From Actinoplanes sp. NBRC 103695 (GTDB lineage Bacteria; Actinomycetota; Actinomycetes; Mycobacteriales; Micromonosporaceae): a stretch of 64,000 bases of DNA. Position numbers and translations under genes: made by a program. Of this stretch, positions 17,655 to 26,696 are shown piece after piece (positions within the stretch are counted from its first letter, which is position 1; each line of letters opens with the position of its first letter). The stretch covers positions 1 to 64,000 of the forward strand of contig NZ_BSTL01000023.1 of NCBI RefSeq assembly GCF_030269485.1, given 5' to 3'. A model generated the notes under the pieces. It worked only from the letters and a program-made list of their open reading frames with translations. It did no database searches and was not told where the DNA came from.

Positions 17655-18451
17655 CAGCTGTCCTGGGGCGTCGTGCCCGTCACGGTGACGCCGTTGGAGC
17701 AGACGGCCTGGGGCTCGACGGTGGCGTTCTGCCGCAGGGACTTGATGAACTCGTCGATGCGGGTGTCGTCGACCGTGTCGACCTTGAGCTGGTAGCCCCA
17801 GGCCTGCAGGGAGACGTTCTTGTCGAGGTTGGCGATGGGGCTCATGAACGTGTAGGGCTGGCCCTCGACCTTGCTCTTGAGCTTGGCCACCTGGTCCTCG
17901 GGCATGCCCTGCTTGTACGTGAGCCAGACCGCGCCGTGCTCGAGGCTGTGTACCGCGTGCTCGTTCGGGATGGGCTGGGTGTAGACGTCGCCCATGCAGT
18001 TTTCCCAGCGCGGGTTGTGGTCGCCGCCGACGGGAGGGCTGGTCTTGTAGGTGAGGACGCCCGACTTGTGGTTGCGGGCGGCGATCGAGGCGTCCGAGTT
18101 GTTCTCCCGGAAGTTCACGATGCCGTCGATGGAGGCGGCCCGTTCCTGCCAGGGGGTGCCGGCCTCGTTGCTGCTCTTGGCCGCGGCGTACACGCCGTAC
18201 CCGATGATGCCCACCGCGATCAGGACGACGACGCCGGCGACGGCGATGGGGCCCCAGTTGCGGCTCCCGGCGACCTTGACCGGTGTGACGGGTTTACGGC
18301 CTTTGCCCTTCGCGCCCCCGGGACGCGAACCGCCCGGCTTGGCCGCCGAGGACGCCTTCTTCGCGCCGGCCGGCGGTTTCCCTTGGCCGGAGGTCTTGTC
18401 GACCTTCACCGTTGACGGAACCCGTTCGGGGCCCGGGGTGCTCATGCTCAT
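17654..18451 (-). CDS. DUF3105 domain protein, membrane-anchored
   Basis: A 265-residue protein with a basic, Lys/Gly/Pro-rich cytoplasmic tail, one membrane helix (about residues 70-93, GPIAVAGVVVLIAVGIIGYGV) and an extracellular DUF3105 domain. The domain carries the ENCMG... and NEHAVHSLEHGAVWLTY motifs with several histidines. DUF3105-DUF305 pairs are common in actinobacteria next to argS; the role is unknown. It is divergent from argS with a 98-base gap that should hold both promoters. Confidence 0.85.
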   Translation of the reverse strand: MSMSTPGPERVPSTVKVDKTSGQGKPPAGAKKASSAAKPGGSRPGGAKGKGRKPVTPVKVAGSRNWGPIAVAGVVVLIAVGIIGYGVYAAAKSSNEAGTPWQERAASIDGIVNFRENNSDASIAARNHKSGVLTYKTSPPVGGDHNPRWENCMGDVYTQPIPNEHAVHSLEHGAVWLTYKQGMPEDQVAKLKSKVEGQPYTFMSPIANLDKNVSLQAWGYQLKVDTVDDTRIDEFIKSLRQNATVEPQAVCSNGVTVTGTTPQDS

Positions 18452-18549
18452 CGTTCCTCGTCAATCCATCCGCAAGTGGCCGCTGACACCGAACCCACAC
18501 CCAGCGGGACGCCGCCAAGCACAAAAGTCTACCCGGATAGCATGGCTCG

Positions 18550-20193
18550 GTGACTCCCGCCGACCTCGCTGCCACCGTTCTCTCAGCTGCCCGTGCCGTT
18601 TTCGTTGCCCGGGGACTGGACGTCGCCGACCTGCCGGCGGCGACGACCGTGGAGCGACCCCGCAACCCTGAGCACGGCGATTATGCCTCCACGCTAGCCC
18701 TCCAGCTCAGCAAGAAGGCCGGAGTGCCATCCCGCGAGCTGGCCGAGGCCCTCGCCGCCGAGCTCGGCGCTCAGCCGGGCATCAAGTCGGTGGAGATCGC
18801 CGGGCCGGGCTTCCTGAACGTCCGGCTGGACGCGGCGGCGGCCGGTCAGCTGGCCCGCGACATCGTCCTGGCCGGCGCCGAGTACGGCCACACCGCCCGG
18901 CTCGCCGGCCAGCACATCAACCTCGAGTTCGTCTCGGCCAACCCGACCGGCCCGGTGCACATCGGCGGCGTCCGCTGGGCGGCCGTGGGTGACGCGCTGT
19001 CCCGCCTGCTGCGCGCGGCCGGCGCCGAGGTCGGCACGGAGTACTACTTCAACGACGCCGGTTCGCAGATCGACCGCTTCGCGAAGTCGCTGTACGCGTC
19101 CGCGAAGGGCGAGCCGGTGCCCGAGGACGGGTACGGCGGCGAGTACATCGCCGAGATCGCCGCGACGATCAGGGCCGAGGCCCCGGACGCCGACCTGGAC
19201 ACGTTCCGGGTCCGCGGCGTCGAGCTGATGTTCGCCGAGATCAAGAAGTCGCTGTCCGAGTTCGGTGTGCACTTCGACACCTACTTCAACGAGAAGGACC
19301 TGCACGAGCGGGGCGAGCTGGACAAGGCGCTGGAGCGGCTGCGCGCCCAGGGGCACCTTTTCGAGGCGGACGGCGCGACCTGGCTGCGCACCACCGACTT
19401 CGGTGACGACAAGGACCGGGTGCTGCGCAAGTCGGACGGCGACTGGACCTATTTCGCCGCGGACTGCGCCTACTACCTGGACAAGCGGGAGCGTGGCTTC
19501 GACCGCGTGGTGATCATGCTGGGCGCCGACCACCACGGCTACATCGGCCGGATGAAGGCGATGTCGGCGTGCTTCGGCGACGACCCGGCGGTGAACCTGG
19601 AGATCCTGATCGGCCAGATGGTCAACCTGGTGCGCGACGGCGAGCCGGTGCGCATGAGCAAGCGGGCCGGCACCGTGGTGACCCTGGAGGACTTCGTCGA
19701 GGCGCTGGGTGTGGACGCGGCCCGGTACGCGCTGGCCCGGTACTCGTCGGACTCGACGATCGACATCGACATCGACCTGTGGACCCGGGCCACCCGGGAC
19801 AACCCGGTCTACTACGTGCAGTACGTCGCGGCCCGTACGGCGAACGTGGCCCGCAACGCCGCCGAGGTGGGCCTGACCCGTGGCGAGCCGGCGGACTTCC
19901 ACCCCGGGCTGCTCGGTCATGAGAAGGAGAACGACCTGCTCAAGGCCCTCGGCGAGTACCCGGCCGTGGTGGCCGGGGGTGCCGAGCTGCGTGAGCCGCA
20001 CCGGGTCGCTCGTTACCTCGAGGAGGTGGCGGGGGCGTACCACCGCTTCTACGACCAGTGCCGGGTCACGCCGCTGGGCGATGAGGAGATCAACGACCTG
20101 CACCGCGCCCGGCTGTGGCTGAACGATGCCACTCGTACGGTGATCGCGAACGGGTTGGGCCTGCTGGGCGTCGGCGCACCGGAAAGGATGTAA
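18550..20193 (+). CDS. argS: Arginyl-tRNA synthetase
   Basis: A 547-residue class Ia synthetase that charges tRNA-Arg. The HIGH signature reads HIGG at 137-140 (NPTGPVHIGG), and the KMSKS-like signature is RMSKR at about 368-372. An N-terminal Add-1 domain precedes the catalytic core and a helical anticodon-binding domain ends the protein. The GTG start has no good Shine-Dalgarno sequence and a possible -10 (TAGCAT) lies only a few bases upstream, so the message may be nearly leaderless. lysA follows after three bases. A tRNA-Arg gene lies 1.6 kb away. Confidence 0.97.
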   Translation: MTPADLAATVLSAARAVFVARGLDVADLPAATTVERPRNPEHGDYASTLALQLSKKAGVPSRELAEALAAELGAQPGIKSVEIAGPGFLNVRLDAAAAGQLARDIVLAGAEYGHTARLAGQHINLEFVSANPTGPVHIGGVRWAAVGDALSRLLRAAGAEVGTEYYFNDAGSQIDRFAKSLYASAKGEPVPEDGYGGEYIAEIAATIRAEAPDADLDTFRVRGVELMFAEIKKSLSEFGVHFDTYFNEKDLHERGELDKALERLRAQGHLFEADGATWLRTTDFGDDKDRVLRKSDGDWTYFAADCAYYLDKRERGFDRVVIMLGADHHGYIGRMKAMSACFGDDPAVNLEILIGQMVNLVRDGEPVRMSKRAGTVVTLEDFVEALGVDAARYALARYSSDSTIDIDIDLWTRATRDNPVYYVQYVAARTANVARNAAEVGLTRGEPADFHPGLLGHEKENDLLKALGEYPAVVAGGAELREPHRVARYLEEVAGAYHRFYDQCRVTPLGDEEINDLHRARLWLNDATRTVIANGLGLLGVGAPERM

Positions 20194-20196
20194 GGC

Positions 20197-21582
20197 GTGA
20201 GAACGCATGAGGCGGGTGCCCTGCACGGCGATCTGGGCGCCCGGGGTCCGGCGTGGCTGCGTACCCCGGAGGATGTGAACGCCCTCGTGCCGGAGCTCTG
20301 GCCGCGGACCGTGACCCGCGCCGGGACCGGGGATCTGGTCATCGGCGGCGTGAGCGTCCGCGATCTGGCGGCCGAGCACGGGACCCCTGCCTATTTCCTG
20401 GACGAGGACGACCTGCGGTCCCGCTGCCGCGACTTTCAGGCTGCGTTCAGCGACGCCGATGTCTACTACGCGGGCAAGTCGTTCCTGTGCAAGGCGGTGG
20501 TCAAGGTGATCGATGAGGAGGGTCTCTTCCTCGACATCTGCACGGGCGGCGAGCTCGCGATCGCGCTGGCGGCGGGCTTCCCGCCCGAGCGCATGGGCTT
20601 CCACGGCAACAACAAGTCGGTCAGAGAGCTGCAGCGAGCCGTCGACGCCGGTGTCGGCCGGATCGTCGTCGACTCGTTCCAGGAGATCGACCGCCTGTCG
20701 GAGATCTCCGAAAAATCGGGCACCCGGCAAGCGGTCCTGCTGCGGGTGACCGTCGGCGTCGAGGCGCACACCCACGAGTTCATCGCCACCGCCCACGAGG
20801 ATCAGAAGTTCGGGTTCTCGCTGGCCGGTGGGGATGCGTTCGCGGCGGCGACCAAGATCCTCGACGAGGGCAAGCTGGATCTGAGGGGCCTCCATTCGCA
20901 CATCGGCTCGCAGATCTTCGACACCAGCGGCTTCGAGGTCGCGGCCAGGCGGGTGCTCGAGCTCCAGCGCCAGATCCGCGACGCGCGCGGCGTCGAGCTG
21001 CCCGAGCTGGATCTGGGCGGCGGCTTCGGCATCGCGTACACCACGCAGGACGATCCCTCGCCCGCAGGCGACCTGGCCAAACGCATCAACAAGATCGTCG
21101 AGGGCGAGTGCGACCTGGCCTCGCTGGCCATCCCCAAGCTCTCCATCGAGCCGGGCCGGGCCATCGTGGGCCCGTCGGTCTTCACGCTGTACGAGGTGGG
21201 CACGGTCAAGGACGTCGACGGCATCCGGACCTACGTGAGCGTGGACGGCGGGATGAGCGACAACATCCGGACCGCGCTGTACGACGCGTCCTACAGCGCC
21301 ACGCTCGCCTCGCGGGAGAGCACCGCCGAGCCTCTGCTGGCCCGCGTGGTGGGAAAGCATTGTGAGTCCGGGGACATCGTCGTGAAGGATGAATTCCTGC
21401 CCGCCGACGTGCAGCCCGGAGATCTTCTCGCCGTTCCCGGTACGGGCGCGTACTGCCGGAGCATGGCCAGCAACTACAACCACGTGCCACGCCCACCGGT
21501 GGTCGCGGTCCGGGATGGGGCCGCGCGGGTGATCGTCCGCCGGGAGACCGAGGAAGATCTGCTCGCATTGGATGTTGGATGA
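20197..21582 (+). CDS. lysA: Diaminopimelate decarboxylase
   Basis: A 461-residue PLP enzyme that makes L-lysine from meso-diaminopimelate. The Schiff-base lysine is K94 in YYAGKSFLCKA. The phosphate-binding loop and the C-terminal catalytic cysteine region (GKHCESGDIV) are present. It lies three bases after argS and overlaps hom by four bases, so argS-lysA-hom-thrC appears to be one transcript. This argS-lysA order is widespread in actinobacteria. Confidence 0.96.
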   Translation: MRTHEAGALHGDLGARGPAWLRTPEDVNALVPELWPRTVTRAGTGDLVIGGVSVRDLAAEHGTPAYFLDEDDLRSRCRDFQAAFSDADVYYAGKSFLCKAVVKVIDEEGLFLDICTGGELAIALAAGFPPERMGFHGNNKSVRELQRAVDAGVGRIVVDSFQEIDRLSEISEKSGTRQAVLLRVTVGVEAHTHEFIATAHEDQKFGFSLAGGDAFAAATKILDEGKLDLRGLHSHIGSQIFDTSGFEVAARRVLELQRQIRDARGVELPELDLGGGFGIAYTTQDDPSPAGDLAKRINKIVEGECDLASLAIPKLSIEPGRAIVGPSVFTLYEVGTVKDVDGIRTYVSVDGGMSDNIRTALYDASYSATLASRESTAEPLLARVVGKHCESGDIVVKDEFLPADVQPGDLLAVPGTGAYCRSMASNYNHVPRPPVVAVRDGAARVIVRRETEEDLLALDVG

Positions 21583-22880
21583 GGTCTGTGAAACTCGCTC
21601 TGCTCGGCTGCGGCACCGTCGGCTCGGAGGTCGTCCGGCTGCTGCATGACCAGGCCGACGACCTGACCGCGCGGATCGGCGCGAAACTGGAAGTGGTCGG
21701 CATCGCGGTCCGCCGGCCGGGCCGCGAGCGCGGTGACCTGCCGATCGGCAAGGACCTGTTCACCACCGACGCCTTGAGCCTGGTCAAGCGCGACGACGTG
21801 GACATCGTGATCGAGGTCGTCGGCGGCATCGAGCCGGCCCGGGGCTGGCTGACCGAGGCGCTGCGGGCGGGCAAGAGCGTGGTGACGGCCAACAAGGCGC
21901 TGCTCGCCGAGGACGGCGCCGCGCTGCACGACGCGGCCGCCGAGGGCAACGCCGACCTCTACTTCGAGGCGTCGGTGGCGGGCGCGATCCCGCTGCTGCG
22001 CCCCCTGCGCGAGTCCCTGCACGGCGACCGGGTCACCCGCGTCACCGGCATCGTGAACGGCACGACCAACTTCATCCTGTCGTCGATGGACGCCACCGGG
22101 GCCGGTTTCGGTGAGGCGCTGGACGAGGCCACCGAGCTCGGGTATGCGGAGGCCGACCCGACCGCCGACGTGGAGGGCTTCGACGCCGCTGCCAAGGCAG
22201 CCATCCTCGCCTCGCTCGCCTTCCACACCCGGGTCACCGCGGCCGACGTCTTCCGCGAGGGCATGACCGGGGTGACCGCCGGCGACATGGCCAGCGCCCA
22301 GGCGATGGGCTGCACGATCAAGCTGCTGTGCATCGCGCAGCGCGGTCCCGACTCGCACGGCCAGGAGTCGGTCAGCGTGCGGGTGCACCCGGCGATGATC
22401 CCGCGGTCGCACCCGCTGGCCAGCGTCGGCGACGCGTTCAACGCCGTCTTCGTCGAGGCCGAGGCCGCGGGTCAGCTGATGTTCTACGGTCGCGGCGCCG
22501 GGGGCACACCGACCGCCAGCGCCGTGCTGGGCGACATCGTCGCGGCGGCTCGTAACCGCCTCACCGGCAGCCGGGCGCCGAGCGAGTCGGCGTACGCGAA
22601 GCTCCCGATCCGTCCGATCGGCGAAGCCGTGACCCGCTATCACATCAGCCTGGACGTGGCCGAGCGCCCGGGTGTGCTGGCCGCGGTCGCCGGTGTCTTC
22701 GCACGGCACGAGGTCTCGATCGCCACGGTGCGGCAGTCGGGCCGCTCCGAGGACGCGCAACTGGTGATCGTCACCCACGGCGCGCCGGATGCCAACCTTG
22801 CCGCGACGGTTGCTGAGCTGGGCCGACTCGATATTGTGCGGTCCATCGCCAGCGTGTTGCGGGTCGAGGGTGGGGATTGA
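21579..22880 (+). CDS. hom: Homoserine dehydrogenase
   Basis: A 433-residue NAD(P)-dependent enzyme converting aspartate semialdehyde to homoserine for threonine and methionine. The N-terminal Rossmann loop is GCGTVGSEVV, the catalytic region has IVNGTTNFILS, and a C-terminal ACT domain (from about residue 350, ISLDVAERPGVLAAVAG) provides threonine feedback control in this family. It overlaps lysA by ATGA; a GTG nine bases in is an alternative start. thrC follows after three bases. Confidence 0.96.
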   Translation: MRSVKLALLGCGTVGSEVVRLLHDQADDLTARIGAKLEVVGIAVRRPGRERGDLPIGKDLFTTDALSLVKRDDVDIVIEVVGGIEPARGWLTEALRAGKSVVTANKALLAEDGAALHDAAAEGNADLYFEASVAGAIPLLRPLRESLHGDRVTRVTGIVNGTTNFILSSMDATGAGFGEALDEATELGYAEADPTADVEGFDAAAKAAILASLAFHTRVTAADVFREGMTGVTAGDMASAQAMGCTIKLLCIAQRGPDSHGQESVSVRVHPAMIPRSHPLASVGDAFNAVFVEAEAAGQLMFYGRGAGGTPTASAVLGDIVAAARNRLTGSRAPSESAYAKLPIRPIGEAVTRYHISLDVAERPGVLAAVAGVFARHEVSIATVRQSGRSEDAQLVIVTHGAPDANLAATVAELGRLDIVRSIASVLRVEGGD

Positions 22881-22883
22881 GAT

Positions 22884-23933
22884 ATGTGGCGTGGACTGAT
22901 CGAGGCGTACCGGGACCGGTTACCGGTCGGGCCGGACACACCCGTCGTGACCCTGCACGAGGGGAACACTCCGCTGGTGCCGGCGCCGGTGCTGTCGATG
23001 CGTACCGGGGCGGACGTCTACCTCAAGGTGGAGGGCGCCAACCCGACCGGCTCCTTCAAGGACCGCGGCATGACGATGGCCGTGTCCAAGGCGGTCGAGG
23101 AGGGCGCGAAAGCGATCATCTGCGCCTCTACCGGCAACACCAGCGCGTCGGCCGCGGCGTACGCCGCCCGGGCCGGCCTGACCTGCGCGGTGCTGGTGCC
23201 GCAGGGCAAGATCGCGCTGGGCAAGCTGGCCCAGGCGCTGGTGCACGGCGCCAAGTTGCTGCAGGTGAACGGCAACTTCGACGACTGCCTGGCGCTGGCC
23301 TCGAAACTGTCCCAGGACTACCCGGTGTCGCTGGTCAACTCGGTGAACATCTTCCGGCTGCACGGGCAGAAGACGGCCTCGTTCGAGATCGTCGAGGCGC
23401 TCGGCGACGCGCCGGACATCCACTGCCTGCCGGTCGGCAACGCGGGCAACATCTCCGCCTACTGGATGGGCTACCAGGAGGAACTGGACGCCGGCAACAT
23501 CTCCAGGACGCCGCGGATGTTCGGCTTCCAGGCGGCCGGCGCCGCGCCGATCGTCAACGGCCAGGTGGTGCCCGAGCCGTCCACGATCGCCACCGCGATC
23601 CGGATCGGCAACCCGGCGAGCTGGACGAAGGCGCTGGACGCGCGGGACGCGTCGGGCGGGCTGATCAACGCGGTCACCGACCGGGAGATCCTGGCGGCAT
23701 ACCGTCTTCTCGCCCGCGAGGTGGGCGTGTTCGTCGAGCTGGCCAGCGCGGCCAGCGTGGCGGGGCTGCTGCAGCAGAGCGACGCGGGTCAGATCCCGGC
23801 GGGCGCCCGGGTGGTGTGCACGGTGACCGGGCACGGACTCAAGGACCCGGAGTGGGCGATCTCCACCGCGCCGTCGCCGACCACCATCAAGAATGACGTT
23901 CTCGCCGCCGCGAAAGCCCTGGAACTGGCGTAG
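22884..23933 (+). CDS. thrC: Threonine synthase
   Basis: A 349-residue fold-type II PLP enzyme that makes threonine from O-phosphohomoserine. The PLP lysine is K59 in NPTGSFKDRGM, and the phosphate-binding glycine loop is PVGNAGNIS. The length matches the short actinobacterial class. It lies directly after hom; thrB, normally next, is 10.5 kb downstream. Confidence 0.96.
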   Translation: MWRGLIEAYRDRLPVGPDTPVVTLHEGNTPLVPAPVLSMRTGADVYLKVEGANPTGSFKDRGMTMAVSKAVEEGAKAIICASTGNTSASAAAYAARAGLTCAVLVPQGKIALGKLAQALVHGAKLLQVNGNFDDCLALASKLSQDYPVSLVNSVNIFRLHGQKTASFEIVEALGDAPDIHCLPVGNAGNISAYWMGYQEELDAGNISRTPRMFGFQAAGAAPIVNGQVVPEPSTIATAIRIGNPASWTKALDARDASGGLINAVTDREILAAYRLLAREVGVFVELASAASVAGLLQQSDAGQIPAGARVVCTVTGHGLKDPEWAISTAPSPTTIKNDVLAAAKALELA

Positions 23934-23947
23934 TCGTTGGTCCTTGC

Positions 23948-25021
23948 ATGGCCCTTCTCGACATCCCGGTACAGCCGAAGACACGACCGCGGCGGCAGTG
24001 GGAGCTGGACGCGCTCCGGGTGATCGCGATCGTCGGGGTGGTGGCGATCCACGTGTCCGGCCTGCTTCTCGCCCACGGCAAGGGGACGCTGAGCTGGTGG
24101 GCCGCGGTCACCGTGAACGTCGGCTCCACCTGGGTCGTCCCGGTGTTCGTGATGATCAGCGGCGCGTTGCTGCTGGCGCCACGGGCACACGTGGACGGCC
24201 CGGCCGCGTTCTACCGCAAGCGGTTCGTGCGCATCCTGCCCGCGCTGGTCGCCTGGCATCTGATCTACCTCTTCGGGGTGCGGGTGCTGTTGCGCGGCGA
24301 GCCGTTCCGCCCGCGCTCGGCGCTGATCAATCTGCTGGACGCGAAGACGTTCACCGCCCTCTACTTCCTCTGGCTGATCGCCGGCCTCTACGTGATCGCC
24401 CCGGTGATCGCGGCGTTCCTGCGCGGTGGCGGTCCGCGGCGCGCGTTCTGCGTCGCCGGGGTCGCCCTCCTCTCAACCCAGATGGCGTACGGGCTGAGCA
24501 CGCTGTCGTCCCTGCTGGGTGAGCCGCGTCCGATCCACCTGGGCGCGTGGAACCAGTGGTGGCCGTACGTGGGTCTGTTCGTGGCGGGCTGGGCGTTGCG
24601 TGGCGTCGTGCTCCGGCCGGCGGGCATCGTGACGGCCGCGGTCGTCGGCGTCCTGGCGGTGGCCGAGCCGATCTGGCAGTACGCCGATCCGCACCGGCTG
24701 CTGGCGTTCCTGCCGATCACCAGGCTGGGCCCGATGATGGCCGTCGCGGCGATCTGCTTCTTCCTGGTCGCGGTCGGCGTCGGCGCCCGGGTGACGCCGG
24801 CTCCGCGGGCGGCGTTCGCGCTGCGCCGGCTGTCCGACGCGGCGTTCGGGGTGTTCCTCGTACACCTGCTGATCCTCGAGGTCCTCCGGGTCGCCCTCCC
24901 GCCGGTGGAGGCGGCTCGCTCGCCGTGGGTCCTCGCCGCGACCTTCGTGGTGACGCTGACGGTGTCCTTCGTGATCTCGCTGGCCGCCGCCAAGGCGCGC
25001 TACGTCCGGGCGATCTTCTAG
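23948..25021 (+). CDS. Membrane acyltransferase (acyltransferase-3 family), copy 1
   Basis: A 357-residue integral membrane protein with about ten helices of the acyltransferase-3 (OafA/WecH-like) family. It begins RRQWELDALRVIAIVGVVAIHV, with the conserved N-terminal Arg and the His in the first helix, and has YRKRFVRILPALVAWHL further on. Such enzymes transfer acetyl or other acyl groups to sugars or lipids at the membrane; the substrate here is unknown. It starts 14 bases after thrC and is followed two bases later by a clear paralogue. Confidence 0.85.
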   Translation: MALLDIPVQPKTRPRRQWELDALRVIAIVGVVAIHVSGLLLAHGKGTLSWWAAVTVNVGSTWVVPVFVMISGALLLAPRAHVDGPAAFYRKRFVRILPALVAWHLIYLFGVRVLLRGEPFRPRSALINLLDAKTFTALYFLWLIAGLYVIAPVIAAFLRGGGPRRAFCVAGVALLSTQMAYGLSTLSSLLGEPRPIHLGAWNQWWPYVGLFVAGWALRGVVLRPAGIVTAAVVGVLAVAEPIWQYADPHRLLAFLPITRLGPMMAVAAICFFLVAVGVGARVTPAPRAAFALRRLSDAAFGVFLVHLLILEVLRVALPPVEAARSPWVLAATFVVTLTVSFVISLAAAKARYVRAIF

Positions 25022-25023
25022 CC

Positions 25024-26115
25024 GTGACAGCGGTTCTCGATCTCCCGGCTCGGAGGAGTGCGCCGCCGGCCCGGCGCTGGGAGCTGGACGCGCTGCGGGT
25101 CGCGGCGATCTGCGGTGTGGTGGCCATCCACGTGGTCGGCATGATGCTCGGTAACAACGATCTGACGGGATCCCGGCGCTGGTGGGCGGCGGTCGCGATC
25201 GATCTCGGACTGGTCTGGACGGTCCCCGTGTTCGTGATGATCAGCGGTGCGCTGCTGCTGTCGCCGCGGGCGCACGCCGCCGGTCCGGTCGTCTTCTGGC
25301 GCAAGCGGTTCGCTCGCATCGTCCCGGCGCTGGTCGTCTGGCACCTGGTCTACCTGGCCGGGGTTCGCGTGTGGCTGAAGGGCGAGGAGCTGACCCGGGG
25401 CGCGGTGGTCGCCTGGCTCCTGGACGCGAAGGTCTACACCGCCCTGTACTTCCTCTGGCTGATCGCCGGCCTGTACGCGGTCGCCCCGGTGATCGCGGCG
25501 TTCCTCCACAGTGGCGGGCGGCGGCGTACCGCCGCGACGGCCGCGGTGACGCTCGTTTTCACCCTGGTGGTCTTCGCCGCCTCCGGTCTGGCCGCACTGA
25601 ACGGCACGCCGCGCCCGATCGCGCTGGGCGCGCTCACCATGTGGCTGCCGTACGTCGGCTACTTCATCGCCGGCCGTGCCCTGCACCGGGTGGTGCTGCC
25701 GGCCTGGGGCGTGGTCGTGGCCGGGGTGGTCGCGGCGGCCCTGCTCGCCGAGGTCGTCTGGCAGTACGGCCACAAGCCGGCCTACCCGGTCCTCCAGCAG
25801 GTCCTGCCGCCCGGCTATCTGGGGGCGGCCACCGCGCTGGCGGCGGTCTGTGTCGTGTTGGTCGCGACCGGTCTGGGTGCCCGCCTGGCGCCCGGTCCCC
25901 GCCTCGCCGCGCTGCTCAGGCGGTTGTCCGACGCGTCCTTCGGTGTCTTCCTCGTCCACTTGCTGATCTTCGAGGTGGTCCGCCGGCTGGTCCCCGCGGT
26001 GGCGTCGGCGGACTCGTTGCACGTCATGGTCGCCGCCTGGGCCGTGGTCGTGTCGGCGTCCTTCGTGGTGTCACTGCTGGCAGCGCGGATCCCGTATCTC
26101 AGGACCGTCTTCTGA
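25024..26115 (+). CDS. Membrane acyltransferase (acyltransferase-3 family), copy 2
   Basis: A 363-residue paralogue of the preceding gene, sharing RWELDALRVAAICGVVAIHV, VPVFVMISGALLLSPRAHA, RKRFARIVPALVVWHL and the C-terminal RRLSDASFGVFLVHLL. The GTG at 25024 was chosen because homology with copy 1 begins there; the frame is open further upstream only as a shadow of copy 1. The pair is a local tandem duplication, divergent enough that the copies may have different substrates. Its 3' end overlaps the convergent MarR gene by 45 bases. Confidence 0.85.
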   Translation: MTAVLDLPARRSAPPARRWELDALRVAAICGVVAIHVVGMMLGNNDLTGSRRWWAAVAIDLGLVWTVPVFVMISGALLLSPRAHAAGPVVFWRKRFARIVPALVVWHLVYLAGVRVWLKGEELTRGAVVAWLLDAKVYTALYFLWLIAGLYAVAPVIAAFLHSGGRRRTAATAAVTLVFTLVVFAASGLAALNGTPRPIALGALTMWLPYVGYFIAGRALHRVVLPAWGVVVAGVVAAALLAEVVWQYGHKPAYPVLQQVLPPGYLGAATALAAVCVVLVATGLGARLAPGPRLAALLRRLSDASFGVFLVHLLIFEVVRRLVPAVASADSLHVMVAAWAVVVSASFVVSLLAARIPYLRTVF

Positions 26116-26556
26116 CACGTACTCGTCGGCCGCGGCCCGCACCAGAAGCTCGGTGGCCTGGGCGATCAGCCGCAGCTCATCTGCTGAGAGCCGGCTGAGT
26201 AGCTTTCGCTGCTTCTCCATGCCGGCATCGAAGATGCCTCCGATGAGTTCGCTGCCCACCCTGGTCAAGCCGATCCGGCGTACGCGCCGATCGCGCAGGT
26301 CCTCGGTGCGCGCGACCAGGTCCTGGGCGACCAGGCGGTCGATCATCCCGCTCAGCGCGGCCAGGCCGACGCCGAGCATGCGGGCCAGCTCGCCACCGGA
26401 GACGGTGCCGTGACGGGCCAGGAGCATCAGGATCTTGATCTGGGTCAGGGTCAGATGCGAGTTGAAGAGCGGATCCGAGCGGTCATAGGCAAACAGCCGC
26501 TGGAGCCGCTGCTGCGCGACCATAATGTCGGCGATGAGCTGTTCGTTCTCGGCCAC
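26071..26556 (-). CDS. MarR-family transcriptional regulator
   Basis: A 161-residue winged-helix regulator. The DNA-binding part spans about residues 50-105: SHLTLTQIKILMLLARHGT, then the recognition region ARMLGVGLAALSGMIDRL, then the wing with DLRDRRVRRIGLT. GTG 26556 is chosen because AGGAGG lies five bases upstream. It is divergent from the RND exporter, with a palindrome in the gap, the common layout for a repressor of a pump gene that responds to exported compounds. The ligand is unknown. Confidence 0.88.
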   Translation of the reverse strand: MAENEQLIADIMVAQQRLQRLFAYDRSDPLFNSHLTLTQIKILMLLARHGTVSGGELARMLGVGLAALSGMIDRLVAQDLVARTEDLRDRRVRRIGLTRVGSELIGGIFDAGMEKQRKLLSRLSADELRLIAQATELLVRAAADEYVSEDGPEIRDPRCQQ

Positions 26557-26600
26557 CGCAGCCTCCTGTGTATCCGGCTGATGGCCGTATTGCGTCCATC

Positions 26601-26618
26601 TGGTGACGAACGCTACCA
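26601..26618. promoter_or_regulatory. Candidate MarR operator
   Basis: TGGTGACGAACGCTACCA is an interrupted palindrome with half-sites TGGTNNCG and CGNNACCA, 18 bases in all, the size usual for MarR dimers. It lies 44 bases upstream of the MarR start and about 80 bases before the RND start, so it could repress both genes. Confidence 0.45.
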
Positions 26619-26696
26619 GCGCACCCCCGCGAAAAATCATTTGTTCGCGTGGGGCAAACTATCAGTGCTGACCGAACCATTCTCGGGGGAGCGCAC

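Noticed and set aside
18694..21483. A 929-codon open frame on the minus strand across argS and lysA
   Set aside because: It is the complement of two well-supported genes. High GC content keeps the opposite frame open, and the product is a Val/Arg/Gly/His-rich sequence with no domain.
22877..23896. A second long plus-strand frame over thrC
   Set aside because: It is a frame-shifted shadow of thrC, with an Arg/Gly/Ala-rich product and no motifs.
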